Below, one piece after another: positions 1 to 7,659 of a DNA stretch of 64,000 nt; position 1 is the first letter of the stretch, and each line of letters starts with the position of its first letter. Source of the stretch: Microbacterium sp. W4I4. GTDB lineage: Bacteria; Actinomycetota; Actinomycetes; Actinomycetales; Microbacteriaceae. Location: positions 682,001-746,000 of the forward strand of contig NZ_JAUSXT010000001.1 of assembly GCF_030816235.1 (NCBI RefSeq), written 5' to 3'. The notes beneath the pieces were generated by a model. It saw only the letters and a list, made by a program, of their open reading frames with translations. It was not told the DNA's origin and ran no database searches. Position numbers and translations under genes: made by a program.

Positions 1-10
1 GAGCACTCTC

Positions 11-289
11 GTGAGTACTGAAGCACTGCTTCGCCAGACCATCCACCCGCCTTGTACCGAGGACGAGATCCTCGAGATCACCGTTCCCGCCGACCGCGCT
101 GAGCTCACGCTCGGTGACCGGCTCTCCCTGCGCCTCGGCCTGTGGCTGCTGCTGCGGGCCCAGCGCAGCCCGCGTCGCGCCCGCACCCTGAGCCACGAGG
201 ACGTCATGCTCCTTCGTGCCCGTCCTCGGATCACCGAGCACGAGGCCATCAGCGTGCTCACCTTCGACCTGCAGCGTCAGCTGCGCTGA
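11..289 (+). CDS. Small hypothetical protein (92 aa)
   Basis: The frame opens with GTG at 11 and ends 10 bases before the next gene's ATG. I do not recognise the family. The protein is Leu/Arg-rich, with acidic residues in the first 30, a hydrophobic stretch around residues 38-49 that is too short and charged to be a confident membrane span, and a basic Arg-rich segment after it. It probably belongs to a transcription unit with the acetyltransferases downstream. The true start may lie before the window edge, since only ten bases precede the GTG. Confidence 0.6.
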   Translation: MSTEALLRQTIHPPCTEDEILEITVPADRAELTLGDRLSLRLGLWLLLRAQRSPRRARTLSHEDVMLLRARPRITEHEAISVLTFDLQRQLR

Positions 290-302
290 TCTGGAGATCA
301 TG

Positions 303-1397
303 ATGAGCATTCGACTCACCGATACGGCGGTTCTGCGTCCGCTCGTACTGCCGGCACGAGCGGACGCGGCACCGACCGAGGACATCCGTGTCTATGCCGA
401 CGTGCGCAATCGCGCGATCCGCGACGTCACCGGCCGCGACGACGACGACATGACACCGGAGTCGCTGCTGCCGATCCTCCGCTCGAACTCCACAGCCTCG
501 CGCAGGCAATGGATCGTCGAGCAGGACGGTCAGGCGGTCGGCTGCGTGACGTACGCCATTCCGCAGGACGGGGAAGCCGCGACCGCGTTCGTCACCATCG
601 CCCTGCGCAAGCACGCCTGGGGCGCGGGCATCGGGTCGGCCGCGCACGCGTACGTCGAGACCGAGCTGCGCTCGGAGGGCATGCGCACCCTGCTGCACTG
701 GGCCGAGCACCACCACGACGGGTCCGGTCTCGAGCCGATCCCGTCGCCGATGGGATTCGGATCGGTTCCCGCCGACCATGCGGCACGCTTCCTGCAGCGC
801 CACGGCTACCACGTGGAGCAGGTGGACCGCGGCAGCGAGTACGTGTACTCCGCCGCCGGCATCCGCGATCTGGAGGCGCTGCGCGCCCGGGCCGCAGCGC
901 CGGCGGCGGGGTACCGCATCGTGCAGTGGATGATGCCGACGCCCGCCGACCGCGTCGAGGGATACGCGTGGCTCAAGTCGCGGATGTCGACGGATGTCCC
1001 CGAAGGCGACCTCGGGCTTCCGGTCGAGGTCTGGGATGCCGCCCGCGTCGCCGAGCACGATGACAGATACGCGCAGCGCGGCTGGACCGTGCAGGTCACC
1101 GCCGCCGAGCACGTGGACACGGGCGAGCTGTGCGCGTTCAACGAGCTGACCATCGGGCCCGATCCGACAGGCCCCGCCCACCAGCAGGACACCCTGGTGC
1201 TGGCCGATCACCGCGGGCACCGTCTGGGGATGCTCGTCAAGACCGCAGGTCTCCTCTCCTGGCACGAGCGCTTCCCCGCGTCCGCCCGAGTCATCACCTA
1301 CAACGCCGAGCAGAACCGGCCGATGCTCGACATCAACGAGGCCATCGGCTTCACCCCCTTCGCCTACGAGGGCGCCTGGAAGAAGGTCCTGACATGA
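303..1397 (+). CDS. Tandem-GNAT N-acetyltransferase, paralogue 1
   Basis: A 364-residue protein of the GNAT acetyl-CoA-dependent N-acyltransferase superfamily. Its length fits two GNAT folds. The N-terminal half carries a motif-A-like stretch (LRKHAWGAGIGSAAHAYVE, about residues 100-118), and the C-terminal half carries a second one (DHRGHRLGMLVK) followed by the NRPMLDINEAIGF block. The substrate is unknown. ATGs lie at 300 and 303; I chose 303 because the GGAG at 293-296 is then better spaced. The stop overlaps the start of the next gene (ATGA), so the two are translationally coupled. The next gene is a clear paralogue along its whole length. Confidence 0.85.
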   Translation: MSIRLTDTAVLRPLVLPARADAAPTEDIRVYADVRNRAIRDVTGRDDDDMTPESLLPILRSNSTASRRQWIVEQDGQAVGCVTYAIPQDGEAATAFVTIALRKHAWGAGIGSAAHAYVETELRSEGMRTLLHWAEHHHDGSGLEPIPSPMGFGSVPADHAARFLQRHGYHVEQVDRGSEYVYSAAGIRDLEALRARAAAPAAGYRIVQWMMPTPADRVEGYAWLKSRMSTDVPEGDLGLPVEVWDAARVAEHDDRYAQRGWTVQVTAAEHVDTGELCAFNELTIGPDPTGPAHQQDTLVLADHRGHRLGMLVKTAGLLSWHERFPASARVITYNAEQNRPMLDINEAIGFTPFAYEGAWKKVLT

Positions 1398-2485
1398 CAG
1401 ACATCCTCATCACCCCGATGGTCGTTCCCCCGACCGCCGACGCTCCGGATGCGACCGAGTTCCGTGCGATGATCGAGCTCGCCAATCAGGCGGCCGAACT
1501 CGACGCCGGCATCGACGACCTCCGCGACACGGCGGAGCAGGTGCTGCCGTCCTGGCTCGACCAGTCCGACCGCGTCCACCGCGGCTTCATCGCGCGCAGT
1601 CGCGGCGAGATCGTCGGAGCCGCCGCGATCACGACGGCGACCCAGTCGGGCACCAGCGCTGCGGAGATCGAGCTCATGCTCCTCCCCGCGCACGCACAGA
1701 ACGGGGTCGGAGCGGCGCTCCTGGAACGCATCGAGCAGGAGGCGCTCGTGCTCGATCGCAGCATCCTGCAGGCCTGGACGCTGCACCCGGCGGCGGGTGG
1801 AGAGCGGATGCTGACCCCGGCGACCGGATGGGGCGAGGTGGCCGCCACACCGCTGAGCGAGCTGCTCGGGGCGAATGGCTACGCACTGGAACAGGTCGAG
1901 CGCAACAGCATCCTCCCGTTCGACGGAACGCTCGACGACGCCGAGCGGCGTCTCGCCGAGGCGGTCGCCTTCGCGGGTGCCGACTACCGGATCGTGTCCT
2001 GGACGCTGCCCACGCCACCGGAGCTGCGCGCCGGCTACGGCAGCATGATCGCCCGGATGGCTACGGACGTGCCCAGTGGCGATCTTGAGTTCACTGTGGA
2101 GACGTGGGACGACGAGCGCGTCGCGAGGCGTGACGCGACCTTCGCCGCCGGCGGCCAGACGATGTCCGTCGCCGCTGTGGTGCACGAACCGTCCGGCGCG
2201 ATGGTCGCCTTCAACGAGCTGAACATCGGTGCGGACCCGATCGGCGTCACCCACCAGTGGGGCACACTCGTCGTGAAGGAGCACCGCGGAAGGCGGCTGG
2301 GCACGATCGTGAAGTGCGCGAACATCCTGCGCTGGCGCTCCGTCGCCCCGGACTCCCCCAAGATCTCCACCTTCAACGCCGAGGAGAACCGGCCGATGCT
2401 GGACATCAACGAGAGCATCGGCTTCGTCCCGGCATCGTATGCGGGCGCCTGGCAGAAGCGCCTGTCCTCGGAGCCGAACACGTGA
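1394..2485 (+). CDS. Tandem-GNAT N-acetyltransferase, paralogue 2
   Basis: A 363-residue GNAT protein homologous to the preceding gene. The two share the TDVPSGDLE-type motif, the FNELNIGADP block, the acetyl-CoA loop (EHRGRRLGTIVK) and the NAEENRPMLDINESIGF block near the C-terminus. The N-terminal fold is more divergent but keeps LPAHAQNGVGAALLERIE, which resembles motif A. The ATG at 1394 overlaps the previous stop by four bases. Architecture and arrangement suggest a tandem duplication. The acceptor substrate cannot be told from sequence; small-molecule antibiotic or amine acetylation is possible but unsupported. Confidence 0.85.
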   Translation: MTDILITPMVVPPTADAPDATEFRAMIELANQAAELDAGIDDLRDTAEQVLPSWLDQSDRVHRGFIARSRGEIVGAAAITTATQSGTSAAEIELMLLPAHAQNGVGAALLERIEQEALVLDRSILQAWTLHPAAGGERMLTPATGWGEVAATPLSELLGANGYALEQVERNSILPFDGTLDDAERRLAEAVAFAGADYRIVSWTLPTPPELRAGYGSMIARMATDVPSGDLEFTVETWDDERVARRDATFAAGGQTMSVAAVVHEPSGAMVAFNELNIGADPIGVTHQWGTLVVKEHRGRRLGTIVKCANILRWRSVAPDSPKISTFNAEENRPMLDINESIGFVPASYAGAWQKRLSSEPNT

Positions 2486-2502
2486 CGGGTGAGGAGGGAC
2501 GG

Positions 2503-3024
2503 ATGCTGCTGAGCACGTCGCGCCTGGATCTGCGCGAGATGACCGAGTCGGACCTGCCCGCGCTGCGCGCGATCCTGCAGGATGCCGAGACGATGACCGC
2601 GTACGAGGGCGCGTTCGACGACCAGCGTGTGCAGGCCTGGCTGATGCGGACGCTCGCCTGCTACCGCGACGACGGCTTCGGCCTGTGGGCCGTGATCCTG
2701 CGGGAGACCGGCGAGATGATCGGCCAGTGCGGAATCACGCGCCAGCACATCCTCGACAAGGACGTGCTGGAGGTGGGCTACCTGTTCAACCGCGCACATT
2801 GGCACCACGGCTATGCCGCCGAGGCGGCGGCGGCCAGCCGCGACCATGCGTTCGGGACGCTCGGCGCCGACCGCGTGTACGCGCAGATCCGGGACACGAA
2901 CATCGCCTCCATGAATGTGGCGATCCGGCTCGGCATGACCGTGCGCGGCCGGTTCGTGAAGCAGTACCGGGGCGTGGACATGCCCCACCTGGCGTTCGCG
3001 ATCGATAGTCCGACAGCGGCCTGA
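2503..3024 (+). CDS. RimJ/RimL-type GNAT acetyltransferase
   Basis: A 173-residue single-domain GNAT enzyme of the class that acetylates protein N-termini, ribosomal proteins or small amines. The N-terminal TSRLDLREMTESD is typical of the RimJ/RimL subgroup. EVGYLFNRAHWHHGYAAEA forms the beta4/acetyl-CoA region, and the later NVAIRLGM motif is also characteristic. The ATG at 2503 is preceded by a strong GAGGAGG at 2491-2497. A GTG at 2482 that overlaps the previous stop is a less likely start. It is the third acetyltransferase in a same-strand cluster. The substrate is unknown. Confidence 0.85.
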   Translation: MLLSTSRLDLREMTESDLPALRAILQDAETMTAYEGAFDDQRVQAWLMRTLACYRDDGFGLWAVILRETGEMIGQCGITRQHILDKDVLEVGYLFNRAHWHHGYAAEAAAASRDHAFGTLGADRVYAQIRDTNIASMNVAIRLGMTVRGRFVKQYRGVDMPHLAFAIDSPTAA

Positions 3025-3026
3025 CC

Positions 3027-3032
3027 TAGCAT
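3027..3032 (+). promoter_or_regulatory. -10 box, leaderless start
   Basis: TAGCAT (TANNNT) ends exactly six bases before the ATG at 3039. That spacing places the transcription start on the start codon, and no Shine-Dalgarno is present. The downstream gene is therefore probably transcribed independently of the acetyltransferase cluster. Confidence 0.55.
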
Positions 3033-3038
3033 CGTCAT

Positions 3039-4139
3039 ATGACCGGAGCCCCCTACGACCTCGATCTGCACGCAGTACACGACCCGGCCACTCCCCCTCA
3101 GCAGCTCGCGGACATCGCGGCCCGACGATACGATCTGCACGCGCTCATCGCCGTCCACCCGCAGGCGTACCCGGATCTTCGCACGTGGATGGGCCAGGTG
3201 AACCCGGTCACCCCGCAGCCGCCGTACCTGACGATGCCGGCCGGTGCTCCGGCCCCCATGGCACCGCGTCGTCGAAGCGGAATCGGGTTCTGGATCGGCG
3301 GTTGCGGCTGCCTCACGCTCATCGTCGTGATCATCCTGGTCGTCACGATCGGCGGGCTGCTCGGCAGCAGGAGTTCGAACCCGTCCTCGCCTGAGGGCGA
3401 TCCGAGCGGCGCTGCCGCCCAGGATCAGGTCATCGCGGAACAGATGGGGATCTACGCGGAGGAGAAGGCGAAGTACGACGCACTGGCTGCGCAGCTCGAG
3501 GGAAACCCGGTCGCACCCCTGGTCATCGATCAGGACTTCGTGAATCGCATCGCGAAGGAAGCAGCCGTTCCGAACATCTCGGAGATCACCGCGCGGTCGG
3601 TGGCGCAGCGCACTCGTGAGTTCCGAGAGGAGCTGGAGGCCGAGGTCTCTGCGGCGCGGGAGCGGCAGGGCAACAGCTCGGGCACGCTGACCGAGCAGAT
3701 CGTCGACCAGGCCGGAGGCGGATTCATCGACATCCGCTGGGATGCCGATTCGGCCTGCGGCGATGCGGAGGACGACAGCATCACCACGGGCTGCGTGCTC
3801 ACCGGCCATCCGCTTGTCGTGCACCTTCAGCCCGAGGACCAGGCCGGCAGCGACTGGGAGCGCGAGATGGTGACCGTCCACGAACTCGCCCACGTCTACC
3901 AGAACGCCGACGCCCGTCGCTTCGAGGATGGCAAGGGCGAGGCGGATCGCCTCGTCGAGAAGGGGCTGTTCCAGGGCAGCGACGAGAAGATGGCCGACTG
4001 CTATGCACTCACCTACTACGACCGGGATTCACTCAAGCACGGGAACGTGACACTCGGCTACGGCTACGTGTGCAACGCCTCGGAGCGCCAGGCCATCCGC
4101 ACGTGGGCGGCCGACCTCAACGCGCCGATGCCGGGCTGA
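3039..4139 (+). CDS. Membrane-anchored zincin-like protein with N-terminal LRV-type domain
   Basis: A 366-residue protein in three parts. Residues about 8-52 resemble the variant leucine-rich repeat segment found at the N-terminus of many actinobacterial membrane proteins (HDPATPPQQLADIA..., HPQAYPDL). After a Pro-rich linker comes one transmembrane helix at about 82-108, so the rest is probably extracytoplasmic. The C-terminal domain holds an HExxH zinc motif (HELAH, 281-285) and a downstream MADCYAL element (about 318-324). This resembles the ADC-F/Y-A motif of YpfJ-type neutral zinc metallopeptidases and may supply further active-site residues. Proteolytic activity is inferred, not shown. 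The gene ends 23 bases inside the convergent acetyltransferase gene. Confidence 0.75.
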   Translation: MTGAPYDLDLHAVHDPATPPQQLADIAARRYDLHALIAVHPQAYPDLRTWMGQVNPVTPQPPYLTMPAGAPAPMAPRRRSGIGFWIGGCGCLTLIVVIILVVTIGGLLGSRSSNPSSPEGDPSGAAAQDQVIAEQMGIYAEEKAKYDALAAQLEGNPVAPLVIDQDFVNRIAKEAAVPNISEITARSVAQRTREFREELEAEVSAARERQGNSSGTLTEQIVDQAGGGFIDIRWDADSACGDAEDDSITTGCVLTGHPLVVHLQPEDQAGSDWEREMVTVHELAHVYQNADARRFEDGKGEADRLVEKGLFQGSDEKMADCYALTYYDRDSLKHGNVTLGYGYVCNASERQAIRTWAADLNAPMPG

Positions 4140-4635
4140 CCCTGTCCTTCATCACGACGACGGGCAGTACGGCTCCCGTTCGACTCACCCGAGACTCCCT
4201 GCTCACGATGTCCATGCCCAGATACTCGTAGAGTGCGATGTTGCCGGCCTCGTCCGCGCGCACGGCGCACGACAGACCGTCGAGCCCCTCGGCCTCGGCC
4301 TGTCCACGCAGAGCACGGACGAGCTTTCCGGCCAGACCGGTCCCCCGGGCATCGGGGTCCACACCCAGTCGCCCGAAGTACAGCGTTCCGTCCTGGGCAC
4401 GCGTGTACTTGACCACCGCGACCATGCGCCCGCCGGCGCGTACGACACCCAGGCGAAGACCGTCCGCCATCTCGGCGCGCAGGGTGTCCGCCGTCTCCTG
4501 CAGAGCACCGGACGGCTGTCCTTTGGCCGTGTACTCGTCGAACGCGCGATGCATCACCCCGATCGCCTCCAGCACGGACGCCTCCTCCGCGAACAGATCG
4601 ATGACGATGCGGGGATCCTCGGCCGGCGTGCTCAT
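4117..4635 (-). CDS. GNAT family N-acetyltransferase
   Basis: A 172-residue single-domain GNAT protein. The acetyl-CoA-binding loop reads LGVDPDARGTGLAGKLVRAL (about residues 90-109), followed by the NIALYEYLGMDIV motif typical of beta6-alpha4. The start ATG at 4635 is supported by a -10 box six bases upstream. The 3' ends of this gene and the convergent zincin-like gene overlap by 23 bases. The acceptor substrate is unknown. Confidence 0.85.
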   Translation of the reverse strand: MSTPAEDPRIVIDLFAEEASVLEAIGVMHRAFDEYTAKGQPSGALQETADTLRAEMADGLRLGVVRAGGRMVAVVKYTRAQDGTLYFGRLGVDPDARGTGLAGKLVRALRGQAEAEGLDGLSCAVRADEAGNIALYEYLGMDIVSRESRVSRTGAVLPVVVMKDRVSPASAR

Positions 4636-4641
4636 CAGATA

Positions 4642-4647
4642 AGCCTA
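4642..4647 (-). promoter_or_regulatory. -10 box, leaderless start
   Basis: On the minus strand TAGGCT lies six bases before the ATG at 4635, with no ribosome binding site between. This is the leaderless arrangement. Confidence 0.5.
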
Positions 4648-4683
4648 CGGACGCTCATGGCCTGACTCGCGCTGCAGCCGTCC

Positions 4684-5577
4684 TCACCGCTTCCGCTGAC
4701 ACCGCGGGCAGTAGTGGCTGGAGCGGTTCATGAACGCCGCGCGCCTGATGGGCCCGCCGCACCGCGGACAGAGCTGCCCTTCGCGCCCGTAGGCGTTCAG
4801 CGAGTGCGCGAAATAACCCGCCTGCCCGTTCACGTTCACGTACTGCGCGTCGAAGCTGGTGCCGCCCTCGGCCAAGGCCTTGTCAAGCACGAGCCGCACC
4901 TCAACCAGCAGACCTCGCAAGGCCCTCGCGGACAGTGCCCGCCCCTCCGTCTCGGGATGGATGCGGGCCGCCCAGAGCGACTCGTCGGCATAGATGTTGC
5001 CGATGCCGCTGACCAGGGTCTGATCGAGCAGGATGCGCTTGATCGCGCTGGCACGTCGGCGAACGGATGCGATGAACCCCGACTCGTCGAACGCCGGATC
5101 CAGCGCGTCTCGGGCGATGTGCGCGACCTGTGTCGGCACGAGCGGCAGCAGCGTGCCGAGACCGCCCGGCGCGGCATCCGGAGTCCCGACGAGCTCGTCG
5201 AGCGCGAGCGATCCGAACGTGCGCTGATCGGCGAACACCACCGCGAGGCGCCCGTGCTGCGGGTGCTCGATGTGCAGCCGGATGCGCTCATGCCGTTCGG
5301 CGGCGGCATCCGGTTCGCGCAGCAGCATCTGGCCGCTCATCCCGAGATGGGCGACCATCGCATCCGCGTCGCCCTCCAGCGCGAGCCAGAGGAACTTCCC
5401 ACGTCGCGAGGCAGCCGTGAAGGAGCGTCCTTCGAGACGGCCGACGAAATCGCCCGCGCCGAGCGGATGCCGGGTGAGTGCGCGCTCATCGAGGACATCG
5501 ACCGCGCTGACCCGCGCGCCGACGACGGCCGGCGCCAGACCGGCTCGGACGACCTCGACTTCGGGGAGCTCGGGCAC
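4684..5577 (-). CDS. mutM: Formamidopyrimidine-DNA glycosylase (Fpg/MutM)
   Basis: A bifunctional base-excision repair enzyme that removes 8-oxoguanine and formamidopyrimidines and nicks the abasic site. The 297-residue protein opens with PELPEVEVVRAGL: Pro2 is the catalytic nucleophile and Glu3 the general acid. The central H2TH region contains GIGNIYADESLWAARIHPE. The C-terminal zinc finger has paired cysteines (CPRC and CPRC) around RSSHY. Length is normal. It is the last gene of the rnc-mutM pair, starting six bases after the rnc stop, an order conserved in actinobacteria. Confidence 0.97.
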   Translation of the reverse strand: MPELPEVEVVRAGLAPAVVGARVSAVDVLDERALTRHPLGAGDFVGRLEGRSFTAASRRGKFLWLALEGDADAMVAHLGMSGQMLLREPDAAAERHERIRLHIEHPQHGRLAVVFADQRTFGSLALDELVGTPDAAPGGLGTLLPLVPTQVAHIARDALDPAFDESGFIASVRRRASAIKRILLDQTLVSGIGNIYADESLWAARIHPETEGRALSARALRGLLVEVRLVLDKALAEGGTSFDAQYVNVNGQAGYFAHSLNAYGREGQLCPRCGGPIRRAAFMNRSSHYCPRCQRKR

Positions 5578-5583
5578 AGGGAA

Positions 5584-6291
5584 TCAGGTGCCGGACGGCT
5601 CGGTGCTGGCGCTGAGTTCCCGCCAGGCGGTCAGCGCGGCCGCCATCTCGGCGGTCTTCTTGCTCGTCCCGTTTCCGGTGCAGCTGAGGTCACCCACCAC
5701 GACCGTCGCCGTGAACACACGGTCATGGTCGGGGCCGGCGGATTCGATCGAGTACTGCGGCGGCGTGGCGCTGAGCCGCGCGGCGAGCTCCTGCAGGCTG
5801 GTCTTCGGGTCCATCGCGGCGCCGTATCGCTCGGGATCGGCCAGGAGGGGCTCGGTCAGGCGCAGCACGAGGGCCTCCGCGGCATCCGGGCCTGCGGACA
5901 GGTACGTGGCGCCGAAGACGGCCTCCATCGTGTCCGCGAGGATCGAGTCCTTGTCGCGGCCGCCGGTGTTCTCCTCACCGCGTCCCAGACGCAGGTGAGC
6001 ACCCAGCCCGATGCCGCGGGCGACCTCGGCCAGAGCCACCGTCGACACGACGCTCGCGCGCCGCTTCGCCAGTTCGCCCTCGTCCAGATCGGGATGCGTG
6101 GTGAAGAGCATCACGGTCACGGAGATGCCGAGCACGGAGTCCCCGAGGAACTCCAGACGTTCGTTGTGCGGGATCCCACCGTGCTCGTACGCGTACGAAC
6201 GGTGGGTCAGCGCCCGCTCAAGAAGCTCGGCGTCGATCTCGACGCCGAGCTTCTGAGTGAGAGTCTGTGCCCCCGCGGATTGCTCCGCCAT
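5584..6291 (-). CDS. rnc: Ribonuclease III
   Basis: A double-strand-specific endoribonuclease that processes rRNA precursors and structured mRNAs. The 235-residue protein has the signature NERLEFLGDSVL, with the catalytic Glu/Asp set, near residue 40-51. A second acidic cluster (DSILADTMEAVFGATYL) lies near 115-131, and a dsRNA-binding domain fills the last 70 residues. I chose the ATG at 6291 (AEQSAGAQTL) because an upstream extension would run into rpmF. It lies 10 bases after the rpmF stop, in the operon coaD, DUF177, rpmF, rnc, mutM. Confidence 0.96.
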   Translation of the reverse strand: MAEQSAGAQTLTQKLGVEIDAELLERALTHRSYAYEHGGIPHNERLEFLGDSVLGISVTVMLFTTHPDLDEGELAKRRASVVSTVALAEVARGIGLGAHLRLGRGEENTGGRDKDSILADTMEAVFGATYLSAGPDAAEALVLRLTEPLLADPERYGAAMDPKTSLQELAARLSATPPQYSIESAGPDHDRVFTATVVVGDLSCTGNGTSKKTAEMAAALTAWRELSASTEPSGT

Positions 6292-6301
6292 GATCGTCCG
6301 A

Positions 6302-6511
6302 TCAGACGTCGGCGACCTTGCGGCCCTTGTACTCGAGGAACAGCTCGGTGCCCTGCGAGTCGGTGACGACCTTCGCCTGGTGCGGGCGGCTGTAGACGAC
6401 ATTGCCGTTTTCGATGGTCTTCACCAGAGCGATGGGCGCCGCCTTCCACTGCGCACGGCGCGAGCGGGTGTTCGAACGGGAGACCTTGCGCTTCGGGGGG
6501 TTACCGGCCAT
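6302..6511 (-). CDS. rpmF: 50S ribosomal protein L32
   Basis: A small basic protein of the large ribosomal subunit, 69 residues. It opens with AGNPPKRKVSRSNTRSRRAQ, the typical L32 start. The usual zinc-binding cysteines of many L32 proteins are absent, which marks the Cys-free (C-) form. The start ATG at 6511 overlaps the 3' end of the DUF177 gene (stop at 6514) within a few bases, a conserved pairing in bacteria. Confidence 0.96.
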   Translation of the reverse strand: MAGNPPKRKVSRSNTRSRRAQWKAAPIALVKTIENGNVVYSRPHQAKVVTDSQGTELFLEYKGRKVADV

Positions 6512-6513
6512 GA

Positions 6514-7074
6514 CTAGCTCTCTTCTTTCTCGGCGCCGCGGCTCTCTGTCGCGGCGTCCTGGTCTGTGATCTGGCGGAGCGCACTCCATCGAGGATCAAT
6601 GGGAGCTGTGCTCTCTGCGTCGGTGCTCACGGCCAGCTTCTCGCCCGTACTCGAGTCGAGACCCGGGCAATCCGGCTGACACACCGGCTGAAATGGAAGC
6701 GACAACACGACCGCATCCCTGACCAGAATTTCAAGATCCACGTGGTCGTCTTGAACCTCGTAGTCAGTTTCTTCCTCACCAGGATACGCGAAAAGTTCCT
6801 GGAATTCGACTTCGACAGGCGCGACGATATCGGTGAGGCAGCGACCGCACACCCCGGTGTAGTCGGAGTCGGCCGTGCCGGAGACGAGAATGCCCTCGTG
6901 GACCGACTCCAGACGCACCTCGATGTCGACGGTCTCGCCGGCTTCGACGGAGACGATGCCCTCACCCCACTTGTCGGCGAGGGTCACGGAGATGCTATGC
7001 TCGCGCATCTCTCCGGGCTTGCGGACGATGTCGCGGACAGGAAGGAAATACGGGCCGTTCACTCGGGACTTCAC
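6514..7074 (-). CDS. YceD/DUF177 family protein
   Basis: A 186-residue member of the DUF177 (YceD) family. This family is almost always encoded directly upstream of rpmF and is linked to 23S rRNA or large-subunit accumulation; the exact function is unsettled. The protein has a CGRC pair at about residues 75-78, a second C-x3-C in CQPDC, and a conserved acidic beta-strand core (FQELFAYPGEEE). A GTG start at 7074 is preceded by GGCGGG. The C-terminus is charged and probably disordered. Confidence 0.88.
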   Translation of the reverse strand: MKSRVNGPYFLPVRDIVRKPGEMREHSISVTLADKWGEGIVSVEAGETVDIEVRLESVHEGILVSGTADSDYTGVCGRCLTDIVAPVEVEFQELFAYPGEEETDYEVQDDHVDLEILVRDAVVLSLPFQPVCQPDCPGLDSSTGEKLAVSTDAESTAPIDPRWSALRQITDQDAATESRGAEKEES

Positions 7075-7136
7075 CCCGCCATGCTACCGGCCCTGAGGCT
7101 GAGAGGCACCGGCATGCGAGGTCGTCGACCGCACGA

Positions 7137-7634
7137 TCAGAGGCCGCGGGCCCCCGTGTCGAGGAAGGATGCGACGACGGGAGGCACGAACGGCGAGACG
7201 TCGCCGCCGAGGGCTGCGACCTGGCGGACGAGCGAACTGGACACCATCGCGTGTGCGGGGTCGGGCAGCAGGAAGACCGTCTCGATGTCGGCGAGGTGGC
7301 GGTTCACGATGGCCATCGGAGACTCGTAGGCGACGTCGACCTGCGAGCGGATGCCCTTGACCAGGACCCCCGCGTCCACGTCGCGTGCGTAGTCGACGAG
7401 CAGACCCATGCTCCAGGAGCCGACGATGATGTGCCCGTCGATGCCCGCTTCGGCGATCGACTGCTCGAGCAGCGTCATCCGCTGGGCGATCGGCAGCATC
7501 GCCTCCTTGCCGGGGTTGTGCACGATGAGCACATGCAGCTCGTCGTACAGGCGGGCCGCGCGGCGGATCACATCGAGGTGACCGAGGGTGGGCGGGTCGA
7601 ACGAACCCGGGACGACGGCGATCCGACTGTTCAT
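7137..7634 (-). CDS. coaD: Phosphopantetheine adenylyltransferase
   Basis: Transfers AMP from ATP to 4'-phosphopantetheine, the penultimate step of coenzyme A synthesis. The 165-residue length is canonical. The nucleotidyltransferase motif [14 protein letters not shown] sits near the N-terminus with the T-x-G-H signature. The C-terminal [19 protein letters not shown] is the family's second conserved block. It starts a same-strand run toward mutM. The ATG at 7634 has a -10 box six bases upstream. Confidence 0.97.
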   Translation of the reverse strand: MNSRIAVVPGSFDPPTLGHLDVIRRAARLYDELHVLIVHNPGKEAMLPIAQRMTLLEQSIAEAGIDGHIIVGSWSMGLLVDYARDVDAGVLVKGIRSQVDVAYESPMAIVNRHLADIETVFLLPDPAHAMVSSSLVRQVAALGGDVSPFVPPVVASFLDTGARGL

Positions 7635-7640
7635 CCCCCC

Positions 7641-7646
7641 AGCCTA
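7641..7646 (-). promoter_or_regulatory. -10 box upstream of coaD
   Basis: TAGGCT on the minus strand is separated from the coaD ATG by six G residues. This is compatible with a leaderless transcript. Alternatively the G-run could act as a very close ribosome binding site. Confidence 0.5.
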
Positions 7647-7659
7647 GGACAGCCGACCC

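Noticed and set aside
4714..6366. A 550-codon plus-strand frame across mutM and rnc.
   Set aside because: It spans two well-defined minus-strand genes and has no independent support.
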